Part shown: piece after piece, positions 1 through 5,572 of the stretch
Position numbering within the stretch: position 1 is the first letter of the stretch
Layout of the letters: the number at the start of each line of letters is the position of its first letter
From: a virus
DNA length: 64,000 nt
IMG/VR virus record: IMGVR_UViG_3300028025_003604
Coordinates: 1 to 64,000 of that record
Reading direction: 5' to 3' (one strand)
The notes under the pieces: generated by a model
Database searches by the model: none
The model's input: only the letters and a program-made list of their open reading frames with translations
What the model was told of the DNA's origin: nothing
Program-made: the position numbers and the translations under genes

Positions 1-110
1 TCTGGTTTCCAAGTCGTGTCTTTAAATAACTTTATTCCGCTATCTGTTTCAATCTCGTCTTGAAACTTCTTTTCAATTTGTACGAATATCCTGTTGAATA
101 CGGGTTGCAT
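1..110 (-). CDS. GroES-like / phage co-chaperonin-like protein, N-terminal fragment
   Basis: An open frame starts at the ATG complementary to 108-110 and runs off the left edge, so only about 36 residues are seen. They begin MQPVFNRIFVQIEKKFQDEI and continue with an SGIKL-type stretch. This pattern (P-x-NRxxVxxxK, then SGI) resembles the first strands of GroES-type co-chaperonins and related small phage proteins. The function is inferred from this short stretch only, and the rest of the gene lies outside the window. Confidence 0.5.
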   Translation of the reverse strand, partial: MQPVFNRIFVQIEKKFQDEIETDSGIKLFKDTTWKP

Positions 111-129
111 AATATAAAGTTAGACATAA

Positions 130-146
130 CTCTCTATAATAGAGAG
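130..146. repeat. Perfect inverted repeat with a TATAAT-like centre
   Basis: CTCTCTAT-A-ATAGAGAG has 8-bp perfect arms around one base and lies between two minus-strand genes. It could be an operator or a hairpin. The related string TATAATAGAGAG recurs at about 2274, before the first plus-strand gene, and a similar TCTATAATAGAG occurs near 44128. Confidence 0.5.
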
Positions 147-164
147 AGGTTATGCACAGGAATA

Positions 165-290
165 TTAACAGCGACCTTGTCCCTGATACTTAGAAGTCTT
201 CTTGTCTTTTGGACCAGAACTCTTCTTAGCTTTCCCGCACTTGCGTTTACCAAATGAAACCTTAAAGGCTTCTCCTTTTACTTTTGCCAT
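165..290 (-). CDS. Small basic conserved phage protein (41 aa)
   Basis: The frame starts at the ATG complementary to 288-290 and ends with TAA at 165-167. The product is 41 residues and very rich in Lys, Arg, Gly and Ser, with a central SFGKRKCGKAKKS stretch and a YQGQGRC end. Small proteins of this FGKR...YxGQGR type are common in Bacteroidota phages and have no known function. The charge suggests nucleic-acid binding, which is inference. It lies in a run of short minus-strand genes. Confidence 0.6.
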   Translation of the reverse strand: MAKVKGEAFKVSFGKRKCGKAKKSSGPKDKKTSKYQGQGRC

Positions 291-323
291 AATGTATCGT
301 TTTAAGGATACATCTCGCGTAGG

Positions 324-587
324 CTATAAGCTCTTTGCTGCCTTCTTCAGGTTTGTTACAAAGACATTAAACTTCTTAATTTCTGCGGTATCGAGCTGGA
401 TGCTGTCAACCTTTACTGGTTCACCTTCTTCTGGGAGGAAGGCATAGATAACGAAGATGATCGCTTCTGTCCATAGACCTATAGTAAGGGCTAGATCTGC
501 GTAGCGGTTGTGGGTGATCTTCATCCAAGCGCCAAGGATAACTATTGCTGCTCCTAGACTGGTGATTGCGTTGATGGTTTTTTTCAT
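324..587 (-). CDS. GldL-like two-helix membrane protein (holin or membrane modulator candidate)
   Basis: The product has 87 residues. Residues about 8-23 and 34-50 are hydrophobic helices joined by a short KITHNRYADL segment, followed by an acidic EEGEP turn and a charged C-terminal tail. The layout (GAAIVILGAWMKI, then ADLxLxIGLxTEAIIF) closely resembles the N-terminal membrane domain of GldL, the inner-membrane motor subunit of Bacteroidota gliding and type IX secretion. The long cytoplasmic and periplasmic parts of GldL are missing. A phage might use it as a holin or to act on the host motor; both ideas are inference. The next gene (RyR protein) lies 10 nt upstream. Confidence 0.6.
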   Translation of the reverse strand: MKKTINAITSLGAAIVILGAWMKITHNRYADLALTIGLWTEAIIFVIYAFLPEEGEPVKVDSIQLDTAEIKKFNVFVTNLKKAAKSL

Positions 588-597
588 AGGGTTGGAT

Positions 598-939
598 TTA
601 TTTGTTTAAGCTATGCACTACCTGACGAAATAAAAAGTCTTTTGCTTTCTGTTCGTTTGGTAGAATTTCAAAAGGTACAATACAAGGATGCTGTTTCTTT
701 TCGGCATCTTTGACAGGACCATAAACCCATCCATCTTCTATCTTTTGTTTCATCCAGCTATTGTGAGAGGAATCAGGACCTGCGTCAGGATTCTCAATAT
801 GGAATATAACGCCTAACACTGCAGATTCTTTCTGCCATTGTGGTGCTTCTTCCCAGCTAGTTTGACTATTGTCTCCAATAGCTTCACAATAAGCCTTGTT
901 GATCTCGTGTGCAACTTGTGCGATTTGTTCTACTTTCAT
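598..939 (-). CDS. RyR-domain protein (113 aa)
   Basis: The protein matches the small RyR domain found in bacterial and phage proteins: W-x-x-AP-x-WQ at residues 29-36, then SSHNSWMxxKxxDGWVYGP, a KKxHPC motif and VPFEILPxxQKAKD, which are the most conserved positions. Length is typical for a single RyR domain. In phages these domains are predicted to recognise nucleotide-derived ligands, but no role is proven. The start is the ATG before KVEQIAQVAHEIN. It sits between the GldL-like gene and a zinc-ribbon gene. Confidence 0.85.
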   Translation of the reverse strand: MKVEQIAQVAHEINKAYCEAIGDNSQTSWEEAPQWQKESAVLGVIFHIENPDAGPDSSHNSWMKQKIEDGWVYGPVKDAEKKQHPCIVPFEILPNEQKAKDFLFRQVVHSLNK

Positions 940-956
940 TGGTGTTGGTTGATAGG

Positions 957-1151
957 TTATCTGTTTTTAGTTGGAGTTCTGATCGCTGCGGATTGAGGCA
1001 CCTCTTTCTTTTCAAGGTTGTTATAGTTCAAAACACTTGAACATGAGTTGCATTTAAACTTACTCTGTTTAATTTCGTCCTGCCAAGAGTACTCCTCTTG
1101 GACATGACCGCACTTGCACTTGTAAGTTCTCTTTCCGTAGCTGTTTCTCAT
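957..1151 (-). CDS. Zinc-ribbon protein (64 aa)
   Basis: Two CxC/CxxC pairs (KCKCGH near residue 10 and KCNSCSS near residue 33) form a typical zinc ribbon, followed by a polar tail. I take the ATG at 1151 rather than the in-frame TTG nine bases upstream. The sequence just before this ATG reads TATATTTG on the minus strand, which matches a Bacteroidota -7 box (TAnnTTTG) and could give an almost leaderless transcript. Function unknown; DNA or RNA binding is likely. Confidence 0.6.
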   Translation of the reverse strand: MRNSYGKRTYKCKCGHVQEEYSWQDEIKQSKFKCNSCSSVLNYNNLEKKEVPQSAAIRTPTKNR

Positions 1152-1236
1152 ATAATACAAATATACACCTATGCGTAGCCGTTAGGTTCAGAATGATATG
1201 TTAAGGGGATAGACTGTTAATAACTTATTGGAATTC

Positions 1237-1464
1237 TTAAAGAGCCATTACTTCATCTTTAATTTCCATTAATTCAAATCCTATTGCATTGGGTTTCAAT
1301 AACCCTTGTGCATTCATTTGATTATACATTTTAATCATCTCATCTACTGCTATTAAGGCGCATTGTTTAGCATCTTCATTAGCTTCCTCATCATACATTA
1401 AATTCGCCCTTAGATACATTGCATATTTTCCAAACAATTCGTCTGCCTTTTCTTTCGGTGTCAT
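1237..1464 (-). CDS. Small conserved phage protein, MTPKEKA family (75 aa)
   Basis: The start is placed at ATG 1464 because its A-T-G-A overlaps the TGA of the HNH gene, giving translational coupling; a longer reading would run into that gene. The sequence pattern MTPKEKADELF...AKQCALIAVDEMI is shared with the gene at 12088-12348, so the phage carries two paralogues. The family is common in Bacteroidota phages and has no known function. It is probably all-helical. Confidence 0.65.
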   Translation of the reverse strand: MTPKEKADELFGKYAMYLRANLMYDEEANEDAKQCALIAVDEMIKMYNQMNAQGLLKPNAIGFELMEIKDEVMAL

Positions 1465-1706
1465 ATTCTTTCTGCGTGTTTCGTCATCAAAAAATCTAGA
1501 TGGTGTTTTTTGTCGCCATATTCGACATGACATTCCCGGCACAGGGCCATAAGGTTCTCGATCTCGTCCTTACCTTTACCGCCACCCATTCCACGGGCCA
1601 CGATATGGTGGATGTCAACAGCTCTCTTCCTGCACACCTCACACGGAATAAAGTCATCCGCGCCATAGCCAAAATGATCTAAGTAGATCTTGGTGTGCTT
1701 CCTCAC
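1461..1706 (-). CDS. HNH endonuclease (81 aa)
   Basis: This is a compact HNH nuclease: a first zinc knuckle CEVC at residues 23-26, the catalytic DIHHIVARGMGG motif at 31-42, an ENLMALCRECH segment with the Asn and the second CxxC, and a final His. It probably starts at the GTG at 1706, whose GTGA overlaps the previous stop, and ends in the ATGA of the next gene. Phage HNH proteins of this size are either homing-type nickases or packaging helpers. It is far from terL here, so a mobile nuclease role is somewhat more likely. Confidence 0.8.
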   Translation of the reverse strand: MRKHTKIYLDHFGYGADDFIPCEVCRKRAVDIHHIVARGMGGGKGKDEIENLMALCRECHVEYGDKKHHLDFLMTKHAERI

Positions 1707-1894
1707 TTATCAATAAAAAGATTAATACTAAAGAACAGTAGACCCAGCTGGGTTACATTCGTAAGTCTTGGTTCACACTGACCACAGTCACACTGTTGCC
1801 AGCCGTCCCAATTTGATACGCCAACCAAAAATAAATTTGGGAAGAAGTCAATCTGCAAAAGGACACCGGGGAAAAGGGGTAAATCTATAGACAT
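1703..1894 (-). CDS. Hypothetical protein (63 aa)
   Basis: The open frame has an ATG at 1894 and a TGA that overlaps the GTG of the HNH gene, which supports its being translated. The product has a hydrophobic N-terminal half, a WDGWQQCDCGQCEP cluster with three Cys, and a hydrophobic C-terminal end. No family is recognised. It would be the first gene of the leftward accessory operon. Confidence 0.4.
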   Translation of the reverse strand: MSIDLPLFPGVLLQIDFFPNLFLVGVSNWDGWQQCDCGQCEPRLTNVTQLGLLFFSINLFIDK

Positions 1895-2307
1895 GTGGTA
1901 AAATTATCTATGTATCTATTCTAGAGAGGGTAAAAGACACCCTGAATTATCAATACAATTGAATACATATATCTGCTCCTAGATTCAGAGCCTTCTGAAC
2001 AAGGCTTCGCCTAAAAGCACTTGTATAAGAACAAGCACCCTTAAGCGAATATCTGCTCCCGAGTTCTTCACCCACGTCACGCAGCTCTAGTTACCTAGCA
2101 GGGAGTATGATCCCCGTCGCCCCTCATGTCAGCTTAAACATTCCAGTCCTCTGGATAAACATAGCTCGGCCTTTTTTAACTGGTAGCCATCCCATGAGGT
2201 AGAACCAGAATGCTAAATTACATCACCTATCTAATATAGGGTGCCAGTTATCCACAGCATGGGAATAACACAATATAATAGAGAGAAAGCAGTTTTATAT
2301 TTACATC
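1895..2307. other. Divergent non-coding region
   Basis: No convincing gene. It separates leftward genes from the rightward gene at 2308. Visible structure: hairpins AGGGT/ACCCT around 1926-1942 and AGCCTT/AAGGCT around 1990-2006; the word ATATCTGCTCC twice (about 1969 and 2048); a T-run after CTCGGCC near 2165-2180; and TATAAT at 2275-2280 before the start at 2308. It probably holds divergent promoters and possibly a structured RNA on the minus strand. Confidence 0.45.
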
Positions 2308-2481
2308 ATGAACGCCACAATAGAATATATCGATCAGGAAGGAGCTATAATAGCTTCTGTGTATGGTTCAGTTGGCGAGTCGATATATCTGAACGAATCG
2401 GAACTAAGATGGATCTATGAGTCTCTGAGGGCCCATTACAGCGATTGTGAAAAGACGGGGAAAACTGGACGTGAAAATTAA
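2308..2481 (+). CDS. Hypothetical protein (57 aa)
   Basis: ATG at 2308, TAA at 2479-2481. The product begins MNATIEYIDQEGAIIASVYG and has a short beta-rich first half and a helical SELRWIYESLRAHY segment. No family is recognised. It is the first rightward gene after the divergent region, with a TATAAT-like box about 30 bases upstream. Confidence 0.5.
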   Translation: MNATIEYIDQEGAIIASVYGSVGESIYLNESELRWIYESLRAHYSDCEKTGKTGREN

Positions 2482-2875
2482 AGGGGGATGTGTGGTCGAG
2501 GAGGGTGGGTTATACCATATTTCCGGTGGCCACCGACCCAAACGCGAACTCGAAAACGGCAACCGAGTGGGGGTCAAAAAGGCGATTTTGAATTCGAAAA
2601 AGGGCCTGCAAACTTACCCCGTGTTAGTTGCCTGACAATCGGAAAACCAATGCAGGCTTACGTTTCAGCCATGGGGGTGTGGGAGTGTGTCAGAAAATTG
2701 TGTCAGTCAGGATAGAAAAAGGAAACGAACTAGGGCCATTGCGGTATGGAATGTACGTACGTGTACGCGTAACCGCAGAATCCTAGTAACCCCCTTCCCC
2801 TTCCAACAATCCGTAAACCCTATCAATTACCATCCGTAAAACAACCCATAAATCAACCCGTAAAGGAACCATCCG
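2482..2875. other. G/C-rich non-coding stretch with repeats
   Basis: Base use differs from the neighbours (runs of GGGGG and CCCCC). Contents: GTGTCAGAAAATT at 2687 and GTGTCAG at 2700, a word that returns beside the integrase; an alternating TACGTACGTGTACGCGTA string at about 2754-2771; and the CCGTAAA series listed separately. A 75-codon frame at 2488-2715 exists but has no supporting features. This could be a control or origin region. Confidence 0.4.
2811..2864 (+). repeat. Three phased CCGTAAA iterons before the winged-helix gene
   Basis: CCGTAAA occurs at 2811-2817, 2834-2840 and 2858-2864, spaced 23 and 24 bp (about two helical turns). A degenerate CCATAAA lies midway at about 2846. 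Phased repeats just before a regulator gene (ATG 2876) suggest an operator array; a replication-iteron role is possible. Confidence 0.5.
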
Positions 2876-3202
2876 ATGAAGATAGAGAAGTACATATTCT
2901 GCCTGCCAAAAGCAATCCGGTTAGCATCCACCCGCACCGGTATATCTAGGCCATTGTACCCCACTGAACTCTTCCTCCTTTATGCCCTCAAGCGCCTACC
3001 TTCCCCGTGTACCCAATCACACCTCCAAAGGTTCTGCGCTAACGTCTATAATCCGCTTACCCTTACCACCATCCACAAAGGTCTTATGTACCTCTTGGAG
3101 CAGGAACTCATCGATCGAAAATTGAAGTCTTATTCTCTTTCCCCTCTTGGCAGAGAATACCTTTCACACATACGACAATATCTTATTAATGTCCGTCTCT
3201 AG
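2876..3202 (+). CDS. Winged-helix regulator-like protein (108 aa)
   Basis: The first helix segment PTELFLLYALKRL is followed by SHLQRFCANV...TTIHKGLMYLLEQELI and SYSLSPLGREYLSHI. This is the usual helix-turn-helix plus wing layout of small phage winged-helix proteins: helix, recognition helix, leader helix ending in LI, then an SxTxxG-type wing. The phased CCGTAAA repeats end 12 bp before the start, so autoregulation is plausible. It is followed by a terminator, making it a one-gene transcript. Confidence 0.55.
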   Translation: MKIEKYIFCLPKAIRLASTRTGISRPLYPTELFLLYALKRLPSPCTQSHLQRFCANVYNPLTLTTIHKGLMYLLEQELIDRKLKSYSLSPLGREYLSHIRQYLINVRL

Positions 3203-3250
3203 TCTCTTATATACTATGAGAACTACTATACCCCCGAGCTGCCCACTTTT

Positions 3251-3270
3251 GGGCAATCAGGCCCGTTTTT
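3251..3270 (+). terminator. Intrinsic terminator after the winged-helix gene
   Basis: GGGC (3251-3254), AATCAG loop, GCCC (3261-3264), then GTTTTT. An alternative stem uses GCCC at 3241-3244. A CCCCCGAGCTG motif abuts it at 3231-3241. Confidence 0.55.
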
Positions 3271-3394
3271 AATCCTTTTCCTATTTCGTTTACCCAAGCA
3301 CGTTAGTAAAAATGTGGATAACTTTTTATCTCTTACTCTCCCAAGGGTTTGAGCCTGCTAAATCTGTTTAGCAGAGGCCTAATTTAAAAATTTA

Positions 3395-3427
3395 TTTGGA
3401 AGCGATTATCCATTGACGTTAGTTTTG
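3395..3427 (+). promoter_or_regulatory. Bacteroidota-type promoter for the ribozyme operon
   Basis: TTTG at 3395-3398 and TAGTTTTG at 3420-3427 match the Bacteroidota -33 and -7 (TAnnTTTG) boxes with a 21-bp spacer. Transcription would start near 3434, giving a leader of about 490 nt before the first ORF at 3924. Confidence 0.55.
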
Positions 3428-3433
3428 TGTCTC

Positions 3434-3857
3434 AATTCGGGGATGAAGTTTCCCGATGCTCTTTGAAAGGTTGGTTACTGAATTCTGCAAAACGGCAGTG
3501 GGAGTAAAGGTGCGACTAGCTTCGGCGTAAAGTCTAAATGGAACCACATAACAAAAGCCCTCGGGCAAGCCCTACCACACCATAGGCAATGAACAGGATT
3601 CGCCTACCACCTTTCGGTTCTTTGAAATTATCGGCGCGAAAGTTTTACATGCGATGCTCTTCACCGGAGCTAACGATGGACATCGGCCCTGCCCCTTACA
3701 CGGGAGCAACCCACAAACAAGCAACACCCCGCTAACCACGGCCTAGTCACTTGCTACCCATCTTACCCCTTACATGTAACACGAGTAACCCACCCATCGC
3801 CTTCAGGTCTGATTTATCGTCCTGATGTTTAGCGTAGTCTTGAGGCTAATGGGTTGG
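3434..3857 (+). ncRNA. Long structured leader RNA (candidate)
   Basis: No ORF fits this stretch, but local stems are dense: TCGGG/CCCGA near 3437-3457; TTACT/AGTAA enclosing CTGC/GCAG at about 3475-3518; GACT/AGTC around an AGC-TTCG-GC tetraloop near 3513-3532; GCCC/GGGC near 3557; TAGGC/GCCTA enclosing AAT/ATT at about 3583-3606; CGATG/CATCG near 3673-3685. It lies between a good promoter and the type III hammerhead, so it would be released by self-cleavage after C3863 as an RNA of about 430 nt. I cannot assign it to a known large phage RNA family. Confidence 0.5.
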
Positions 3858-3912
3858 ATGGTCTAGCGGTAATAACTCCCGCTACTGATGAGACGCAGAA
3901 CGTCGAAACCAT
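3858..3912 (+). ncRNA. Hammerhead ribozyme, type III
   Basis: All conserved core parts are present. Stem III is ATGGT 3858-3862 with ACCAT 3908-3912. The cleavage site is GTC ending at C3863. Stem I is TAGCGG 3864-3869 with CCGCTA 3879-3884. CTGATGA is at 3885-3891, stem II GACG/CGTC at 3892-3895 and 3901-3904, and GAAA at 3905-3908. Stem III is the open end, hence type III. Self-cleavage after C3863 would release the upstream leader RNA and leave the ribozyme body on the 5' end of the mRNA for the next gene (ATG 3924). Confidence 0.85.
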
Positions 3913-3923
3913 AATCATACATC

Positions 3924-4097
3924 ATGAAAAACTTTATTTCAATCATCAAATTTTACTTATTAATCGCCTTGCTTAACCCATTCACCCTTGCCGGTTTAAT
4001 TTCCGGCTGCCACGGGTTTACATTCTTTGGCTTTGTGGTATCTGCCCTTGCTTGTAGTGTCTTCTTCCTAGGTGGAGGAGTTAAAGCGTTCAAATAA
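3924..4097 (+). CDS. Small membrane protein (57 aa)
   Basis: The protein begins MKNFISIIKFYLLIALLNPF and has two hydrophobic helices (about residues 5-25 and 30-50) joined at a GCHGF turn, ending in GGGVKAFK. It is the first ORF of the ribozyme-punctuated operon, 11 nt after the type III hammerhead, and is followed by a CCCCCGAGCTG motif and the first type I hammerhead. The function is unknown; a membrane-acting early protein is the simplest guess. Confidence 0.55.
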   Translation: MKNFISIIKFYLLIALLNPFTLAGLISGCHGFTFFGFVVSALACSVFFLGGGVKAFK

Positions 4098-4117
4098 TTC
4101 CCCCGAGCTGCTCACAA

Positions 4118-4169
4118 GATTAACTGATGAGGGTTTAATACCCGAAACATCCTTCGGGATGTCTTAATC
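4118..4169 (+). ncRNA. Hammerhead ribozyme, type I (copy 1)
   Basis: Stem I GATTAA 4118-4123 pairs TTAATC 4164-4169; CTGATGA 4124-4130; stem II GGGT/ACCC 4131-4134 and 4140-4143; GAAA 4144-4147; stem III CATCC-TTCG-GGATG 4148-4161; cleavage after GTC (C4163). Every core base is intact. The 3' product would start at T4164, leaving a 19-nt leader with a 5'-OH before ATG 4183. A CCCCCGAGCTG motif lies at 4100-4110. Confidence 0.93.
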
Positions 4170-4182
4170 AAAAAACACCACC

Positions 4183-4350
4183 ATGAAAGTTGAACTAAAA
4201 GAGAGAGAAGTATACGGAAAAGTGCTTCTGTACCCTAAAAACATTAACGCCTGCATTTTTGCTGATTTAATTGGCAAAAAGACATTCGACCAACTAGACC
4301 TCTTCCACATACAACAACTAGGATACGAGGTTGAAATCATTAAACTATAA
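4183..4350 (+). CDS. Hypothetical protein (55 aa)
   Basis: The ATG lies 19 nt after a predicted hammerhead cleavage site. The product starts MKVELKEREVYGKVLLYPKN and is a mix of short strands and a FDQLDLFHIQQLGYEV segment, similar in feel to many phage early regulators. No family is recognised. The next gene begins 11 nt downstream without a ribozyme between them. Confidence 0.6.
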   Translation: MKVELKEREVYGKVLLYPKNINACIFADLIGKKTFDQLDLFHIQQLGYEVEIIKL

Positions 4351-4360
4351 AAGCACTAAC

Positions 4361-4567
4361 ATGTACGCAAAATTATCAATGGTGATTGCATCACACCTAA
4401 GCGATGCGCAGCACGACTTTGAATCAGGTAATGATAAGCACGGGCACTACCGCTTAAACTTCATCAAATTGCTAGTACTTCAAAACCAAAGTTTAGATAA
4501 AGAGGTCAATGAAGAGTATCTGTGGAAGGTATGGAAAGAGTGCGAAGTTGGGGCTCCAAAAGATTAA
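4361..4567 (+). CDS. Hypothetical protein (68 aa)
   Basis: I place the start at ATG 4361 (MYAKLSMVIASHL), since an upstream in-frame TTG lies inside the preceding gene. The protein looks all-helical. Its last codons, GAT-TAA, are also the 5' strand of stem I of the following hammerhead, so a terminating ribosome would sit on the ribozyme. Confidence 0.6.
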   Translation: MYAKLSMVIASHLSDAQHDFESGNDKHGHYRLNFIKLLVLQNQSLDKEVNEEYLWKVWKECEVGAPKD

Positions 4568-4613
4568 CTGATGAGGATTCAATATCCGAAACCTGCTCCG
4601 GCAGGTCTTAATC
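4562..4613 (+). ncRNA. Hammerhead ribozyme, type I (copy 2)
   Basis: Stem I GATTAA 4562-4567 (containing the TAA stop of the upstream gene) with TTAATC 4608-4613; CTGATGA 4568-4574; stem II GGAT/ATCC 4575-4578 and 4584-4587; GAAA 4588-4591; stem III CCTGC-TCCG-GCAGG 4592-4605; cleavage after C4607. Stems II and III differ in sequence from copies 1 and 3 but keep pairing. The 3' product has a 20-nt leader before ATG 4628. Confidence 0.93.
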
Positions 4614-4627
4614 AAAAAAATTTTACC

Positions 4628-4966
4628 ATGGAAACCTTACAAATCAAAAAAATTACCGGCCTAACTGAACTTGAGAAAAAAGTATTAACTGCGCTAGTTG
4701 ATGGCATGTATGCAGAATGGGGATTCAGCGATGTTGGAGCTACCGACCTTTCTGAATCTACCGGCATACCAAATAAGTCTATTCGCGGCGTAATTGGTTC
4801 GCTAGTTAAGAAGGGTCTAGTTTATGTGGATGACCGCACTGACATGTGTGACTACCGCAGCAATGACCCTGCATGGGAGCCCATCATATACCTGCAAAAC
4901 GATGCCGAAGCATTGGTACCTAATTGGCAAGAGCAGATAGGCTTCAAATCTGTTATCGAAGATTAA
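4628..4966 (+). CDS. Winged-helix DNA-binding protein (112 aa)
   Basis: The start is ATG 4628; an in-frame ATG at 4571 lies inside the hammerhead core and cannot be the true start. Residues about 10-58 form a winged-helix unit: LTELEKKVLTALVDG, then ATDLSESTGIPNKSIRGVIGSLVKKGLV, where the TGIPNKSIRGVI helix would be the recognition helix. The tail has Trp-rich segments. It is probably a transcription regulator. Its terminal GAT-TAA is shared with stem I of the next hammerhead. Confidence 0.65.
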   Translation: METLQIKKITGLTELEKKVLTALVDGMYAEWGFSDVGATDLSESTGIPNKSIRGVIGSLVKKGLVYVDDRTDMCDYRSNDPAWEPIIYLQNDAEALVPNWQEQIGFKSVIED

Positions 4967-5010
4967 CTGATGAGACTTAATTAGTCGAAACGCCTTCGGG
5001 CGTCTTAATC
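4961..5010 (+). ncRNA. Hammerhead ribozyme, type I (copy 3)
   Basis: Stem I GATTAA 4961-4966 (with the upstream stop codon) and TTAATC 5005-5010; CTGATGA 4967-4973; stem II GACT/AGTC 4974-4977 and 4983-4986; GAAA 4987-4990; stem III CGCC-TTCG-GGCG 4991-5002; cleavage after C5004. A 19-nt leader remains before ATG 5024. Stem I is the same in all three type I copies while stems II and III covary. Confidence 0.93.
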
Positions 5011-5023
5011 AAAATCCAATCCC

Positions 5024-5260
5024 ATGAATGTTATTTTAGTCTCTCGAGACGGCATACTAGATACGCCGGTACTCGTGAAGCAGAACACCACGGCAGAAGC
5101 CACCTTTGAATCCATTGTTCGCGACCTCCTAGGTGAAGACGCCGATGATATAAACTTCTTTTGCGATACTGCCATCGATAAGGTTAACAACTACCTCAAG
5201 CCTTCCGGTATCACCATCTCTTGGTTTGTCGATATTGACGTAAACAACTATAAAAACTAA
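5024..5260 (+). CDS. Hypothetical protein (78 aa)
   Basis: ATG 5024 follows hammerhead copy 3. The product has a beta strand start (MNVILVSRDG), a helical TFESIVRDLLGEDADDINFF centre and a beta end (GITISWFVDIDV). The layout recalls small ferredoxin-like or anti-host proteins, but no family is recognised. It is followed three nucleotides later by a tiny membrane-peptide gene. Confidence 0.6.
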   Translation: MNVILVSRDGILDTPVLVKQNTTAEATFESIVRDLLGEDADDINFFCDTAIDKVNNYLKPSGITISWFVDIDVNNYKN

Positions 5261-5263
5261 ATC

Positions 5264-5335
5264 ATGAAAAGCACAACTACCGCTATCATCATTGTCATTG
5301 TCTTCTTGTTAATCACCCTAGCAGATAACATATGA
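5264..5335 (+). CDS. Tiny membrane peptide (23 aa)
   Basis: MKSTTTAIIIVIVFLLITLA plus DNI: one hydrophobic helix with a charged N-terminus. Its TGA overlaps the ATG of the next gene (ATGA), and it starts 3 nt after the previous stop, so it is placed as a coupled gene. Function unknown. Confidence 0.45.
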   Translation: MKSTTTAIIIVIVFLLITLADNI

Positions 5336-5496
5336 GAAAAGTATATTTTTTCAGCTATCAACTAGCTGATGGGAACGAAATACTCTGCGCTATTAAGACT
5401 TGCATATATCCTGAACGGACCAAAATATGGAAGCGCCTCTTAACCCTTGTTATTAACAGAGAGGACGTAGTAAGTATTAAGTACTCCCTAGAATAG
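5332..5496 (+). CDS. Hypothetical protein (54 aa)
   Basis: Starts in the ATGA overlap with the 23-aa peptide gene and ends with TAG at 5494-5496. The product is basic, with a central CIYPERTKIWKRLL segment. No family is recognised. A CCCCCGAACTG motif and the first non-hammerhead leader follow five nucleotides later. Confidence 0.5.
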   Translation: MRKVYFFSYQLADGNEILCAIKTCIYPERTKIWKRLLTLVINREDVVSIKYSLE

Positions 5497-5500
5497 TTTA

Positions 5501-5560
5501 CCCCCGAACTGCCCCCATACCGATGGCATCCGGTTCGTGACCGGAGGCAGTCCTAATCAA
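5501..5560 (+). ncRNA. Structured leader, three-way junction form (copy d)
   Basis: CCCCCGA 5501-5507, then a closing stem ACTGCC 5508-5513 / GGCAGT 5546-5551 with two inner hairpins: CCAT-ACCG-ATGG at 5515-5526 and CCGGT-TCGTG-ACCGG at 5530-5544. The 3' flank CTAATCAAAA matches the tail left after hammerhead cleavage. It has the same topology as a type I hammerhead but no CTGATGA or GAAA core. ATG 5573 follows 21 nt after the closing stem. Confidence 0.6.
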
Positions 5561-5572
5561 AATCCAAACCAC

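Noticed and set aside
60-447. Two plus-strand ORFs at 60-257 and 202-447
   Set aside because: They lie antisense to better leftward genes (GroES-like fragment, basic 41-aa protein, GldL-like protein) and show no protein-like pattern.
2447-2715. Overlapping frames at 2447-2635 and 2488-2715
   Set aside because: Odd G/C-rich composition, no start context, no recognisable pattern; the region looks regulatory. Kept only as a note in the gap entry.
3395-3923. Group I or II intron in the non-coding leader
   Set aside because: No recognisable P7/P3 or domain V pattern and no interrupted gene on either side.
4571-4627. Longer N-terminus for the gene at 4628-4966 starting at ATG 4571
   Set aside because: The ATG is part of the CTGATGA core of a hammerhead; the downstream ATG 4628 has the normal leader spacing.
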